Both the position numbers and the translations under genes were made by a program. A stretch of 39,792 nt of DNA. Origin: a virus. The DNA is taken from positions 1 to 39,792 of the IMG/VR virus record IMGVR_UViG_3300044987_000827; one strand, written 5' to 3'. This document shows positions 31,354 to 39,690 of the stretch, piece by piece; position 1 is the first letter of the stretch; every line of letters begins with the position of its first letter. The notes beneath the pieces are model-generated. The model had not been told where the DNA came from, did no database searches, and was given only the letters and a program-made list of their open reading frames with translations.

Positions 31354-32319
31354 ATGACTCAAGAAAAACTTTCTGAAAAATATGTTAAATCTTTTCTTTA
31401 TGAACACGGTTATATTTTTGATGGAAAATTTGAATATTCTAAAAATAATATTACGCTAGAGGATTTTGATGGATATTTTTATTTTATAAAATTTTCCGCA
31501 TTAAAGTGGAATATAGAATTAAATGAGAAAATAGGAAGATTATATAAACCTATGAGATTTTCTACAAAAAATCCATACACCATAAATAATATTTGCAGAT
31601 GGGTGGTTTTAAATAAAAAACCTTTTGAATTTATACGTGGTGATTATTTTGGAAATGAGGAGAAAAGTTTATATTTTAAGTGTGATAAATGTGAACAGGT
31701 GTGGGACACCAACTGGGGAATTATTTTTATGGGATGTGGTTGTCCTTTTTGTGGAAATATAAGAGTCGGGAATAATACTCTTGGAAAAGATAGACCAGAC
31801 TTGGTAGACGAATGGAATTATTCTAAAAATGGCAACATAACTCCTTATGATGTTCGACCCCTTTCCAATAAATCAGTTTGGTGGGTTTGTAAAAAAGGAC
31901 ATGAGTGGAAAATTGAAATATCCAATAGAAATGGAAAATTGCCAAGAAATAGAACTAATTGTCCAGTTTGTAATTTTTCAAAAGGAGAAAGAAAAATAAA
32001 CAATTTCTTATTGGAAAATAATATAAAATTTATTACCCAAAAAAGATTTTTAAATTGTAAAAATAAAAAACCACTACCTTTTGATTTTTATTTACCAGAA
32101 ATAAACACACTCGTAGAATACGATGGACAACAGCACTTTTATCCAGTTAGATTTGGAAATATCTCGGAAGATGATTCTATTGATAATCTTGTAACCGTAA
32201 GGAAAAATGACGAAATAAAAAGAATGTTTTGTGAGAAAGAACGTATAAACTTAGTAAGAATATCATATTGTGATTTTGACAATATAGATGATATTTTAAA
32301 AAATGTATTTAATTTATAG
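31354..32319 (+). CDS. VSR-type homing endonuclease with zinc ribbons (no. 3)
   Basis: 321 residues. Zinc knuckles KCDKCEQVW ... CGCPFCGN, then a DUF4379-like ribbon (LVDEWNYSKNGNITPYDV ... WVCKKGHEWKIEI ... NCPVCNFS), then the nuclease: KPLPFDFYLPEINTLVEYDG, QQHF, and VRKNDEIKRMFCEKE. Very similar in plan to the gene at 17608 (both share QKRF...CxxxxPLPFDF). It is inserted between the protease-scaffold and decoration/capsid genes. AGGAG lies 12 bases before ATG, giving weaker translation than the structural genes around it. Confidence 0.86.
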   Translation: MTQEKLSEKYVKSFLYEHGYIFDGKFEYSKNNITLEDFDGYFYFIKFSALKWNIELNEKIGRLYKPMRFSTKNPYTINNICRWVVLNKKPFEFIRGDYFGNEEKSLYFKCDKCEQVWDTNWGIIFMGCGCPFCGNIRVGNNTLGKDRPDLVDEWNYSKNGNITPYDVRPLSNKSVWWVCKKGHEWKIEISNRNGKLPRNRTNCPVCNFSKGERKINNFLLENNIKFITQKRFLNCKNKKPLPFDFYLPEINTLVEYDGQQHFYPVRFGNISEDDSIDNLVTVRKNDEIKRMFCEKERINLVRISYCDFDNIDDILKNVFNL

Positions 32320-32330
32320 GAGGATTTAAA

Positions 32331-32870
32331 ATGGCACATGGTATTATGATTCCGTCCGCTGTAGCTTCGTTAAATGTGGACTCGTATGTAAGACACGCAA
32401 AGGGAGCCGTTGATTTGGATAACGGTAATGTTGTTTCTTTAACCGCTTTGACAGCCGTTGCTGGAGAGCGTGAGGTTTGGACTGCGGCAGTTCCCGCTAC
32501 AGGGGCAACTCTAACCAATTTGTTTATGGTGGGAGAACCAGAAATTGTATTGACTTCTTCAAAATATAAAAATATTGACCCCAATGTTCAGAATTTTTAT
32601 AATGTTACAGGAGATGTTTTTAGTGCTTTCAGACTTCAACTGGGAGACGTTGTCTCCCTCAGCGCGGATTGTTTAGGTGGAACTATTGGCGCAAATACTT
32701 TCGTGGTTGCCACGAATGCTACAGCCAAATTGACCTGGAGTGCCACAGTGGTTAGTGGTGTATCTTTGAAATTACTCGCCACCGAATACGTTAGCCTCCC
32801 CACAACTGGAGCGATTGGTGAAAGTCAGCGAGTGACTATGTATCGCTTTGAAGTTGTTGCGTTAGCTTAA
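32331..32870 (+). CDS. probable head decoration protein
   Basis: 179 residues, beta-rich, Ala/Val/Thr-rich, located 28 bases upstream of the major capsid gene, where phages often encode a decoration or stabilising protein. VVSLTALTAVAGEREVW and YRFEVVAL are typical of such beta-tulip or sandwich proteins. Strong TAGGAGG site and expression-optimised codons (CGC, CTC, GCC). Function from position and composition. Confidence 0.7.
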   Translation: MAHGIMIPSAVASLNVDSYVRHAKGAVDLDNGNVVSLTALTAVAGEREVWTAAVPATGATLTNLFMVGEPEIVLTSSKYKNIDPNVQNFYNVTGDVFSAFRLQLGDVVSLSADCLGGTIGANTFVVATNATAKLTWSATVVSGVSLKLLATEYVSLPTTGAIGESQRVTMYRFEVVALA

Positions 32871-32898
32871 TAAATATTGTATATAGGAGGAATAAAAA

Positions 32899-34041
32899 AT
32901 GAAATATAATAAACAAATCGTAGCTTTCTCAGAGGCTTACCCTGACGTAGCACCACTTCTTGAAAAAATTGAGGATTATTACAATCACTATCTCTTTGAA
33001 GTGGAAGGAAAAAAAAATAAGGCTGGCACGTTCAAAACTATGGGAGTAAATGCTGAAGGTAGAGATGTAGCAATTACTTTTGCTGAAAAAGAAAGCATCA
33101 TCAACGAAGAATTCAAAAAGACAATTTACAAATTGGCTGGTGTTCAAAATCCAAAAATGCTTCCCGATATTGTTTGGTCAACCAATCCTCAAGTGGGTTG
33201 GTACACCTATGCTATCGTTGCAACAGCCATTGATGCCGTGTTGCCGAATACCTTGATTGACACAATTGGAATGTACTCCGATATTCGCAATATTGGATGG
33301 GGAGATTCGGCGGTCTTCAATATCGAACCTCGTGACCTCTTCCCTGTTTCTAAAGCTGGTCGTGGGAAACGCACGGGGGAACTACAGAAACAATTTAACG
33401 GTCAGGTTTCTTTAGTTCCTCAAAATCACGAAATGACAGTAGGTGTTGCTCTTTATCGTGTTTTGAGCGGTGCGGAATCTCTTGCCCGCTTTGTCTCCAA
33501 AGCTATTCGCTCAATGGAAACTCAGGTAACGATTGATGCTTTCACAGCTTTTAATACCGCCATGCTCGCTCTGCCCAATACCCCCGGTAATGGTCAACTG
33601 CGTGCCGCTGGTTGGTCACAGGACACTTTCACCAACTTTGCACAGAAAGTTTCAGCTTGGAACGGTGGCTCACAAGCTATCGCTCTCGGTACGAAACGTG
33701 CTTTGGCTAAGGTTCTTCCTTTGAATGCCAACTATCGCTATGACATCGAAAGTGATTTCGTGCGTGTCGGTTATATCCGTAACCTCGCTGGTGTGGATAC
33801 TCTCGAACTCCCGCAGGTCGCTGATTGGGAAAATCCTTTCGGTCTGAAACTGAATGACGATGTGATTTATATCATGTCTCCTTCGGCTCAGAAACCTGTC
33901 AAACTTGTTCTTGAAGGAACCACTTTGTCCTACACCCAGAACCAGTTTGATGCCGCTAATTTGACTCAGACAACCACATTCCAGAAGTCTTGGGTTGCCG
34001 GTGTCGCTACCAATGCAATTGCCGCCACAATCACTCTCTAA
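32899..34041 (+). CDS. major capsid protein
   Basis: 380 residues; TAGGAGG precedes ATG 32899. The order protease-scaffold, decoration protein, this gene, then connector genes marks it as the HK97-fold capsid protein. Features fit: N-terminal helical arm (KIEDYYNHYLFEVEG), a central region with WGDSAVFNIEPRDLFPVSKAG, long helix SLARFVSKAIRSMETQVTIDAF and a beta-rich C-terminal P domain. Arginine is coded largely by CGT/CGC here whereas most genes in the window prefer AGA, a sign of very high expression. A strong hairpin lies just after the stop. Confidence 0.88.
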   Translation: MKYNKQIVAFSEAYPDVAPLLEKIEDYYNHYLFEVEGKKNKAGTFKTMGVNAEGRDVAITFAEKESIINEEFKKTIYKLAGVQNPKMLPDIVWSTNPQVGWYTYAIVATAIDAVLPNTLIDTIGMYSDIRNIGWGDSAVFNIEPRDLFPVSKAGRGKRTGELQKQFNGQVSLVPQNHEMTVGVALYRVLSGAESLARFVSKAIRSMETQVTIDAFTAFNTAMLALPNTPGNGQLRAAGWSQDTFTNFAQKVSAWNGGSQAIALGTKRALAKVLPLNANYRYDIESDFVRVGYIRNLAGVDTLELPQVADWENPFGLKLNDDVIYIMSPSAQKPVKLVLEGTTLSYTQNQFDAANLTQTTTFQKSWVAGVATNAIAATITL

Positions 34042-34049
34042 TTAAAAAC

Positions 34050-34079
34050 AGAGGGGTTGGATTTTTATTCAGCCCCTCT
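34050..34079 (+). other. strong stem-loop after the capsid gene, no U-tract
   Basis: AGAGGGGTTG (34050-34059) pairs with CAGCCCCTCT (34070-34079, one U.G), 10-base loop. A-rich sequence follows, so it is not a classical terminator; possible mRNA 3'-end stabiliser, processing site or partial terminator. Confidence 0.7.
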
Positions 34080-34115
34080 AAAATTAAAAAATAATAAATA
34101 GGAGAATTTTAAAAA

Positions 34116-34724
34116 ATGAAAGCCAAAAAAGTTTCAACCCCCGTAGTCTCAAATGAATCGGAGATTGAAATTCTCAAACGTCAAGTTGCCGAAATGCAGG
34201 AAAAACTTAGCCTTGCTCCAAAAGAAGTTCAAGTCAAATCAGAAGATATTCGACTGGATAGAGTTGTGAAAGTCATGAGTCTCTTTAGAGGAATTTTGAA
34301 TTTATCGAGAGGTAAGGATAAAGATGAACTTAGATTTACTGAGTTTGGTGAAATCAAACGAGTTCAATATTCCGTATTATTGGAAATCCTTGACAGGAAC
34401 GAAAATTTTTACAAAAACGGTTTGTTCATTATTTTAGATGAAGAGGTTGTTAAGAAACTCGGTTATGAAGACTTGAATGTCCTCAACAAAGACCAAATTG
34501 AAAGAACAATTGATTCAACCTGTAAAACGGAAGATGCTTTTGAATTGTATAAGAATGGTTCTGACAGACAGAAATCTACAATCGTAGATGTTTTGATTTC
34601 AAATATTAGGGACGGAAAAGATGTCAATCAAAACTTAGTCAGACTTATTGAGAGAGAAAGCAAAATTAAAATTACAGAAAAGGCGGAAGAAGCTAAAGAA
34701 TATATGGCTCTCGGACTACCCTAG
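34116..34724 (+). CDS. hypothetical head/neck protein
   Basis: 202 residues, helical. Coiled-coil N-terminus (EIEILKRQVAEMQEKL), then SEDIRLDRVVKVMSLFRGILNLSRGKDKDELRFTEFGE broken into helices, and a C-terminal region with DRQKSTIVDVLISNI. TAGGAGA precedes ATG 34116. It directly follows the capsid gene, where phages encode capsid-associated or connector factors. The segment resembles proteins of unknown function from other large phages as I recall. No catalytic motif. Confidence 0.65.
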   Translation: MKAKKVSTPVVSNESEIEILKRQVAEMQEKLSLAPKEVQVKSEDIRLDRVVKVMSLFRGILNLSRGKDKDELRFTEFGEIKRVQYSVLLEILDRNENFYKNGLFIILDEEVVKKLGYEDLNVLNKDQIERTIDSTCKTEDAFELYKNGSDRQKSTIVDVLISNIRDGKDVNQNLVRLIERESKIKITEKAEEAKEYMALGLP

Positions 34725-34751
34725 ATATTATTTTTAAGAGGAGGATGAACT

Positions 34752-35216
34752 ATGACAGGGACAGCATTTTCTGAAATATTTGACCTTTTCATGGTTCAGA
34801 TAAAAGATTGGAGACTCCAGAATTTATACGAGTCTTCAATTCTGGACTTTGAAATTTATTTGAGTGGATTTTTAATTATTGCAATTCCTCAGTTCAATGA
34901 GAATTGTAACCAATCATTATCCTACAATGAAACCACCAAGTCATTCACGGACATCTTGACAGATGATAACAAAGTTATGTTGTCTAAGTTGATGGTTGAA
35001 AAATGGCTTGAAAAAGAAGTGCAGGATGTAAACCAAATGAATCTCCATCTTCAAGATAGAGACTTTAAAGTTTATTCTGAAAGCCAAAATCTAAAAGAGA
35101 AATCTTTGCATTTGGATAAGGTCAAAGAATATAATGCTCAAAGTATAACTGTTTATTCCTACAATAAAAGTACAGATTGGGCTAATTGGTTTAGTGGGAC
35201 TTTCTATGTTCCATAA
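34752..35216 (+). CDS. probable head-tail connector protein
   Basis: 154 residues, helical, acidic; GAGGAGG before ATG 34752. IFDLFMVQIKDWRLQNLYESSILDFEIYLSG resembles small helical adaptor proteins that dock under the portal, and the gene is second after the capsid gene, the usual place for adaptors. Assigned by position and helix pattern only. Confidence 0.6.
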   Translation: MTGTAFSEIFDLFMVQIKDWRLQNLYESSILDFEIYLSGFLIIAIPQFNENCNQSLSYNETTKSFTDILTDDNKVMLSKLMVEKWLEKEVQDVNQMNLHLQDRDFKVYSESQNLKEKSLHLDKVKEYNAQSITVYSYNKSTDWANWFSGTFYVP

Positions 35217-35230
35217 AATAAGGAGGTAAA

Positions 35231-36511
35231 ATGCCGTATAAATATACGCAAATGCAGACCGCCTTAATAAAGAACCCAAAGACAACTTACATAGAAGATT
35301 TCAATGCCAGATTAGAGGAGGGGTTTGAAAACTCCTCCGACTGGTTTACAATACAAGAAGAAACATCATTTGCATCTGAAGAATATGTTGACATAGACGC
35401 AAGAATAAATTATGTTATTGCCGCTGAAACAGGCGAAAAGATGTCCGATGATTTTAAGATGCTTTGGTTTAGAGATACCTCCCACACCGTAAAACTTGGA
35501 ACAATGTTTTATTTCAATGAGAATTATTGGCTCTGTATAAATACGGAAAAGATAAAGTCTCTCACTACTGCTGTAACCATCAAGAGATGCAATAATACAT
35601 TAAGGTGGATGGATTCAAAGGGTGGAATTTATAATGTGCCATGCACTATGGCAGACCCATTAGTTAGAGAAAATAGAGATTATTCAACTACGGGTAGTGC
35701 TGTGGTCAACGTCTCTGGTGTTATCGAAGTAATGGTTCAATTCAATGAAAAGACTAATAAAATTAAATCCAATCAAAGATTTTTGTTCGGTAATCCTGAT
35801 AACTGGTATTGCTATAAAATCTTCGGTGCGGGTGTAAATAATATTAATTTAATGAAAACAGATGATTTTTATTCATCTGGATTAATTAGATACTCAATGG
35901 GTGGATGGCAATTGAATGAGGACACAGATGATTTAGTAAATGGAATTTGTGATGTGTATCAAAATGAATATGAGATACAAGTGAATCCATCTTCTCTCAG
36001 CCTAAATGTCGGTGAGCAAATAACTTTATCTTATTCTGTAATTCACAACGGAAGATACGAGATACACGATGTTGAATGGGTTAGTTCTAATCCTTCGATA
36101 GTAGAAGTCTATAATGGATTGATAAATCCTAAACAATTGGGATTATCTACAATAACTATAAAATTGAAAAACAATGATAATGTATTTGTTGAAGTTCCAG
36201 TAAGTGTTGTAGCCGAACCAAATGAAAATTGGGAGATAAGAGTTTCACCGAAAAATAACTTTGTTCTTGAAGGCACAGTGGAAGTATTTACAACACAACT
36301 ATATATAAACAATGTAGATACATCTAATTCGTTTACTTACTCAATTATTGGAACATCTGTTCCAACCGCTAATTACACATTTACAACTCTCACGGGAAAT
36401 ATGTTCTCTATTGAAAATGTGGAAAAATATCTAAATCAATATCTCGTTGTGAGATGTACGAGTGGTAGCCATTATAAAGACGTTTCAATATTGTTAAAGG
36501 GAGGATGGTAA
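35231..36511 (+). CDS. virion protein with Ig-like (BIG2) domain
   Basis: 426 residues; AAGGAGG before ATG 35231. The N-terminal 240 residues look like a neck or tail-adaptor domain (TYIEDFNARLEEGFENSSDWF ... LRWMDSKGGIYNVPC). Residues about 245-320 are a BIG2 Ig-like domain (VNPSSLSLNVGEQITLSYSV ... WVSSNPSIVEVYNGLINPKQLG), followed by a second beta domain. Ig-like domains on phage structural proteins usually decorate the surface and may bind host glycans. It overlaps the next gene by one base. Confidence 0.72.
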   Translation: MPYKYTQMQTALIKNPKTTYIEDFNARLEEGFENSSDWFTIQEETSFASEEYVDIDARINYVIAAETGEKMSDDFKMLWFRDTSHTVKLGTMFYFNENYWLCINTEKIKSLTTAVTIKRCNNTLRWMDSKGGIYNVPCTMADPLVRENRDYSTTGSAVVNVSGVIEVMVQFNEKTNKIKSNQRFLFGNPDNWYCYKIFGAGVNNINLMKTDDFYSSGLIRYSMGGWQLNEDTDDLVNGICDVYQNEYEIQVNPSSLSLNVGEQITLSYSVIHNGRYEIHDVEWVSSNPSIVEVYNGLINPKQLGLSTITIKLKNNDNVFVEVPVSVVAEPNENWEIRVSPKNNFVLEGTVEVFTTQLYINNVDTSNSFTYSIIGTSVPTANYTFTTLTGNMFSIENVEKYLNQYLVVRCTSGSHYKDVSILLKGGW

Positions 36512-37077
36512 TGACTAAAGAAACTCCCTTTGATAAACTTGATAGAATTGCATATAATTCTTTCAATGATTACGATGAAATTCCATACCAGATAATAAAT
36601 CATCTGATGGATAACAACGAATTGATTTGGAAACTTCTCAAGTACGATACTCCAGATGCCTATTTGCAATTAGATTTAACTAAGGCAGAGAAGGCTAAAT
36701 TGATTTATAACGGTGAAGAATTGACAACAGATTTTAGAGTTTTCATGGATGTAGGACAGCCTGACGCTGTAACAAAAGAAATAACTCTTTTGAGAATTTC
36801 TCATTGGCACATCACACCTAAAACAAGAACTGTTGGAATTATCACTGTATCTTTTCAAGTCTATGCTCATTATAAAATAAATCATCTTTCTAATTACAAA
36901 ACTAGAAACGATATAATTATAAATGAGTTGATAAAAACGATGAACGGTGTTCAAATAAAGGGTGGACTTGGAGTTCTGTATTTCGATGGAAAGAGAGAAC
37001 TAACAGACAGAATGATTGTTACTGGTCAAATTCCTTTCATCGGTAAACAACTTTTTATGAGTATGAATTATGGCTAA
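36511..37077 (+). CDS. probable tail-completion or neck protein
   Basis: 189 residues from ATG 36511, six bases after GGGAGG; an ATG at 36505 touches that site and is rejected. Mixed fold: YNSFNDYDEIPYQIINHLM, then TRTVGIITVSFQVYAHYKIN and a short C-terminal sheet (GKRELTDRMIVTGQIPFIG). Order between connector genes and the tail-tube-like gene makes a tail-terminator or neck role likely, from position only. Confidence 0.6.
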   Translation: MTKETPFDKLDRIAYNSFNDYDEIPYQIINHLMDNNELIWKLLKYDTPDAYLQLDLTKAEKAKLIYNGEELTTDFRVFMDVGQPDAVTKEITLLRISHWHITPKTRTVGIITVSFQVYAHYKINHLSNYKTRNDIIINELIKTMNGVQIKGGLGVLYFDGKRELTDRMIVTGQIPFIGKQLFMSMNYG

Positions 37078-37858
37078 AGAATTTTCTAAATATGAAATGT
37101 CGTATATTTACGATGATGTTATTTCATATAAAGGATTAGAGATTCATCCTGTCGGAATGAGGGATTATTTATCGTTCTTTTATTTCGCTGAATGTTTCAC
37201 TTTGGATAAGAACAGTATAAATGATGCGAAAACAATATCCATGACATACATGGATTATATGTATTCTATAAATACGGATGAATTTCCGTATATTGCGTTC
37301 TTTGATGCTGTTCTAAAAATAGTCACAAAAAATCCAGACTTGAAAGTTATTTATGCTAGAAATAAAAAGAATAAGCCTATTTTTATCGTGGATGGACGCG
37401 AGTATAACTCATCGGATTTCGATGAAATAAAAAAAATAATATGTGAATATAACATGGTCGATTTACCTGACGATACTATTCAAAAAGAAATTCGAGATAA
37501 TATGAAGAAAGCACAGGAACTAAGAAATAAGTCATCTGGAAAGATGGCTTCTTTGGAAGACCAAATAGTTTGTGTTTTGATTTCATCTAGTCTATCGTTG
37601 GAGCAAATCTATTCCCTCTCGATTCGTAAGTTTACGAAGATATTGGAAAGAGCAGATTTGCAACTTCATTATAAGGTATATTTGGGTGCATCCATGAGTG
37701 GAATGGTTGAGTTCAAAGATAAATCATTCATAAAACATTGGATGTCCGATTTGACTAAGAATAAACTTGACCTAGTTCCATTCGAACAAATAAAAGATAC
37801 TATGTCGGGTAAGCCTTCTGCGGCAAGAAATAAAACTGGCGGTAGAGGAAAAAAATAA
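37070..37858 (+). CDS. hypothetical tail-module protein
   Basis: 262 residues; overlaps the previous gene by eight bases. Helical, with no membrane segment; contains GMRDYLSFFYFAECF, a segment DLPDDTIQKEIRDNMKKAQ broken by turns, and a basic, flexible C-terminus (KPSAARNKTGGRGKK). It resembles tail-assembly-chaperone-like proteins in helix content but I cannot assign it. It precedes the tail-tube-like gene. Confidence 0.62.
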   Translation: MAKEFSKYEMSYIYDDVISYKGLEIHPVGMRDYLSFFYFAECFTLDKNSINDAKTISMTYMDYMYSINTDEFPYIAFFDAVLKIVTKNPDLKVIYARNKKNKPIFIVDGREYNSSDFDEIKKIICEYNMVDLPDDTIQKEIRDNMKKAQELRNKSSGKMASLEDQIVCVLISSSLSLEQIYSLSIRKFTKILERADLQLHYKVYLGASMSGMVEFKDKSFIKHWMSDLTKNKLDLVPFEQIKDTMSGKPSAARNKTGGRGKK

Positions 37859-37870
37859 GGAGGATTTATA

Positions 37871-38914
37871 ATGGCAGAAAAATTATTTATGGTTTCTGTT
37901 GCCGATTACTATATGTATGATGGCGACCAAAATATGTTGGCGGCTGGAAAGACGCTTTCAGAATCGACTATGGAATTGTCGGTTAATTCAACGGATGTTC
38001 GTGGTGGTAAGGGTGCGCCATTGCAGTATATTTACTTCAATTCTCCCGACATGAACATTACCTTGACAGATACTCAATTCAATCTCCCGTTCATTTCACT
38101 TTCAACTGGTGAAGCTATTGCCAATGGTGCAAATGTTTGGACGGAAGAGAATGTTACTTTGAGTGCTGGCTTGACTGGTACGGTTCTTGGGACTCCTGCG
38201 GGATTCTTGGGTAGTGCCACAAAATACGCTTGGGTTACACATAGCGATGGTTCAATTGAAAGATTGGCTTTCACTTCTCAAACATTCACTTCTGCTACAG
38301 GCACAAGTGGAGAAATTGTTTGCGCTAGATACTATGAGACAGATGCGGCGGCTAAAGAAGTTACAATCCCCGCAAATATCATTCCTTCAATCGTTACTCT
38401 CGTTCTTGATGCTCAATTGGCTTCAAGTGACGAATCGACAAATATTGTTGGTAGCGTTCAAATCGTGTTCCCCAAAGTTCAACTCACGGGCAACTTCACT
38501 CTCAGCATGACGATGGACGGAGTTTCTACGACTCCTCTTACCGCTCGTGCTTTGTCATACACCCCCGTAGGTGTGGCTGGTTGTGCAAATCAAGATGTGT
38601 TCGGTTACATCAAACAAATTCGTCTTGCCTCCAATTGGTATGATGATGTGTATGCTTTGGCTTTTGCTCCTTCAGAAATTGCCCTAGTTCATCCTGCGAC
38701 TCGACAACTCGTGTTGAAAGCCCTTCATGAAAGTGGAAGTCCTTCAACTCCTCCGATGTCTGCTTTGACTTTCGCTAGTGATACCGTTGGTGTTGCTACG
38801 GTTAGTGCGGGTGGTCTTGTGACAACGGTTGGTGCTGGAACAACCACCATCTCAGTCTTCATTACTGCTAAATCTACTGTTGACGCTTTCGCTGAAATTA
38901 CTGTGACTATCTAA
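37871..38914 (+). CDS. probable major tail (tube) protein with C-terminal Ig-like domain
   Basis: 347 residues; AAGGAGG before ATG 37871. Beta-rich with a tail-tube-like pattern (MELSVNSTDVRGGKGAPLQYIYFNS broken into strands, long beta hairpins, VQIVFPKVQLTGNFTLSMTMDG). Residues about 285-347 form a BIG2-like Ig domain (LTFASDTVGVATVSAGGLVT, then VGAGTTTISVFITAKS), a common appendage of siphophage and myophage major tail proteins. Codon bias like the capsid gene suggests high expression. A 14-bp hairpin follows. No sheath gene is seen, so tail type is open. Confidence 0.72.
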   Translation: MAEKLFMVSVADYYMYDGDQNMLAAGKTLSESTMELSVNSTDVRGGKGAPLQYIYFNSPDMNITLTDTQFNLPFISLSTGEAIANGANVWTEENVTLSAGLTGTVLGTPAGFLGSATKYAWVTHSDGSIERLAFTSQTFTSATGTSGEIVCARYYETDAAAKEVTIPANIIPSIVTLVLDAQLASSDESTNIVGSVQIVFPKVQLTGNFTLSMTMDGVSTTPLTARALSYTPVGVAGCANQDVFGYIKQIRLASNWYDDVYALAFAPSEIALVHPATRQLVLKALHESGSPSTPPMSALTFASDTVGVATVSAGGLVTTVGAGTTTISVFITAKSTVDAFAEITVTI

Positions 38915-38923
38915 ATAAAATAG

Positions 38924-38955
38924 TTTGTGGGGTTATAGAAATATAGCCCCACAAA
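38924..38955 (+). other. very stable GAAA-capped stem-loop after the tail-tube gene
   Basis: TTTGTGGGGTTATA (38924-38937), GAAA loop (38938-38941), TATAGCCCCACAAA (38942-38955): 14 consecutive pairs with one U.G. The following sequence (TAAAGG) is not U-rich, so it is more likely an mRNA stabiliser or processing hairpin than a terminator. Confidence 0.8.
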
Positions 38956-38971
38956 TAAAGGTTGGTGAAAA

Positions 38972-39211
38972 ATGGAAGAAAAGAAAAAGGAAGATAAAGA
39001 GGTAGCATATAATTATCAGTATCCAAAGAAAGAAGTCATTAAAGAAATAAAGAAAGAAAAGTTTGAAGTTGTCTTAATTGGTAAAAATTTTCTTATATTG
39101 AAAAATAGTGAAGGTAACAACATTAGAGTTATTTGCCCAGACACGAGTAAGTTTTCAGTAAATGAAAAAATCTATAAGGAAAATGGTATATTTTTATGGG
39201 AGAGGAAATAA
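38972..39211 (+). CDS. small Lys-rich hypothetical protein
   Basis: 79 residues, starting with a charged stretch (MEEKKKEDKEVAYN) and followed by a small beta domain (FEVVLIGKNFLILKNSEGN, then IRVICPDTSKF). GGTTGGTG precedes ATG. The end overlaps the next gene by 16 bases. No family recognised. Confidence 0.62.
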   Translation: MEEKKKEDKEVAYNYQYPKKEVIKEIKKEKFEVVLIGKNFLILKNSEGNNIRVICPDTSKFSVNEKIYKENGIFLWERK

Positions 39212-39675
39212 CTTCTGGGGACAGAAGATTAAACCAACTAGAAGAAAGATTTACCAGAACGGAGGATAAGGTCATGCAACTGGATAAGAGCATCGCCGTT
39301 TATTCTGCTATTTTTGAAAGAAATTTACAAATTCAAGAAAAATTATCCACAGCTATAGATAGACTAACTGAAACAACTAGCGGACTTCAAAGAACTTTGA
39401 TTGGTGTGTTGCAGGATATTAAAAGAAACGCTGAAGCACAGGAACAAAATTCAATGAAAATCGGTGAGATAGAAGTAGCCACTGATAAAAAGATAAATGA
39501 ACTGGAAACAAAACTGCATGGTAAATTAGAAACCTTAGATGTAAAATTAAATACGGTTGACGACAAGGGAAAATTTGACTTCATCAAATTTCTAAAAGAA
39601 AACTTCATCTCCGTCACGATGTTTGTATATATTATAGTAGATGGAGTAAAAAGCTATTTGCAGGTGGCTAAATAG
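39196..39675 (+). CDS. coiled-coil protein with C-terminal membrane helix (holin-accessory-like)
   Basis: 159 residues. A long coiled coil (residues 8-125: LNQLEERFTRTEDKVMQLD, KIGEIEVATDKKINELETK) followed by a single hydrophobic segment (FISVTMFVYIIVDGVKSYL) and a short tail. This layout, helix bundle plus one C-terminal membrane span, resembles XhlA-type hemolysin/holin-accessory proteins. It would sit on the inner membrane face. It starts inside the previous gene without a close ribosome binding site, so coupling is likely. A structural coiled-coil role is the alternative. Confidence 0.65.
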   Translation: MGEEITSGDRRLNQLEERFTRTEDKVMQLDKSIAVYSAIFERNLQIQEKLSTAIDRLTETTSGLQRTLIGVLQDIKRNAEAQEQNSMKIGEIEVATDKKINELETKLHGKLETLDVKLNTVDDKGKFDFIKFLKENFISVTMFVYIIVDGVKSYLQVAK

Positions 39676-39690
39676 CACAGGAGGAATTTT

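Noticed and set aside
32309-32584. 91-codon reading frame on the minus strand over the decoration gene
   Set aside because: It lies opposite a strongly supported + strand gene, and no minus-strand gene is supported anywhere else in the window.
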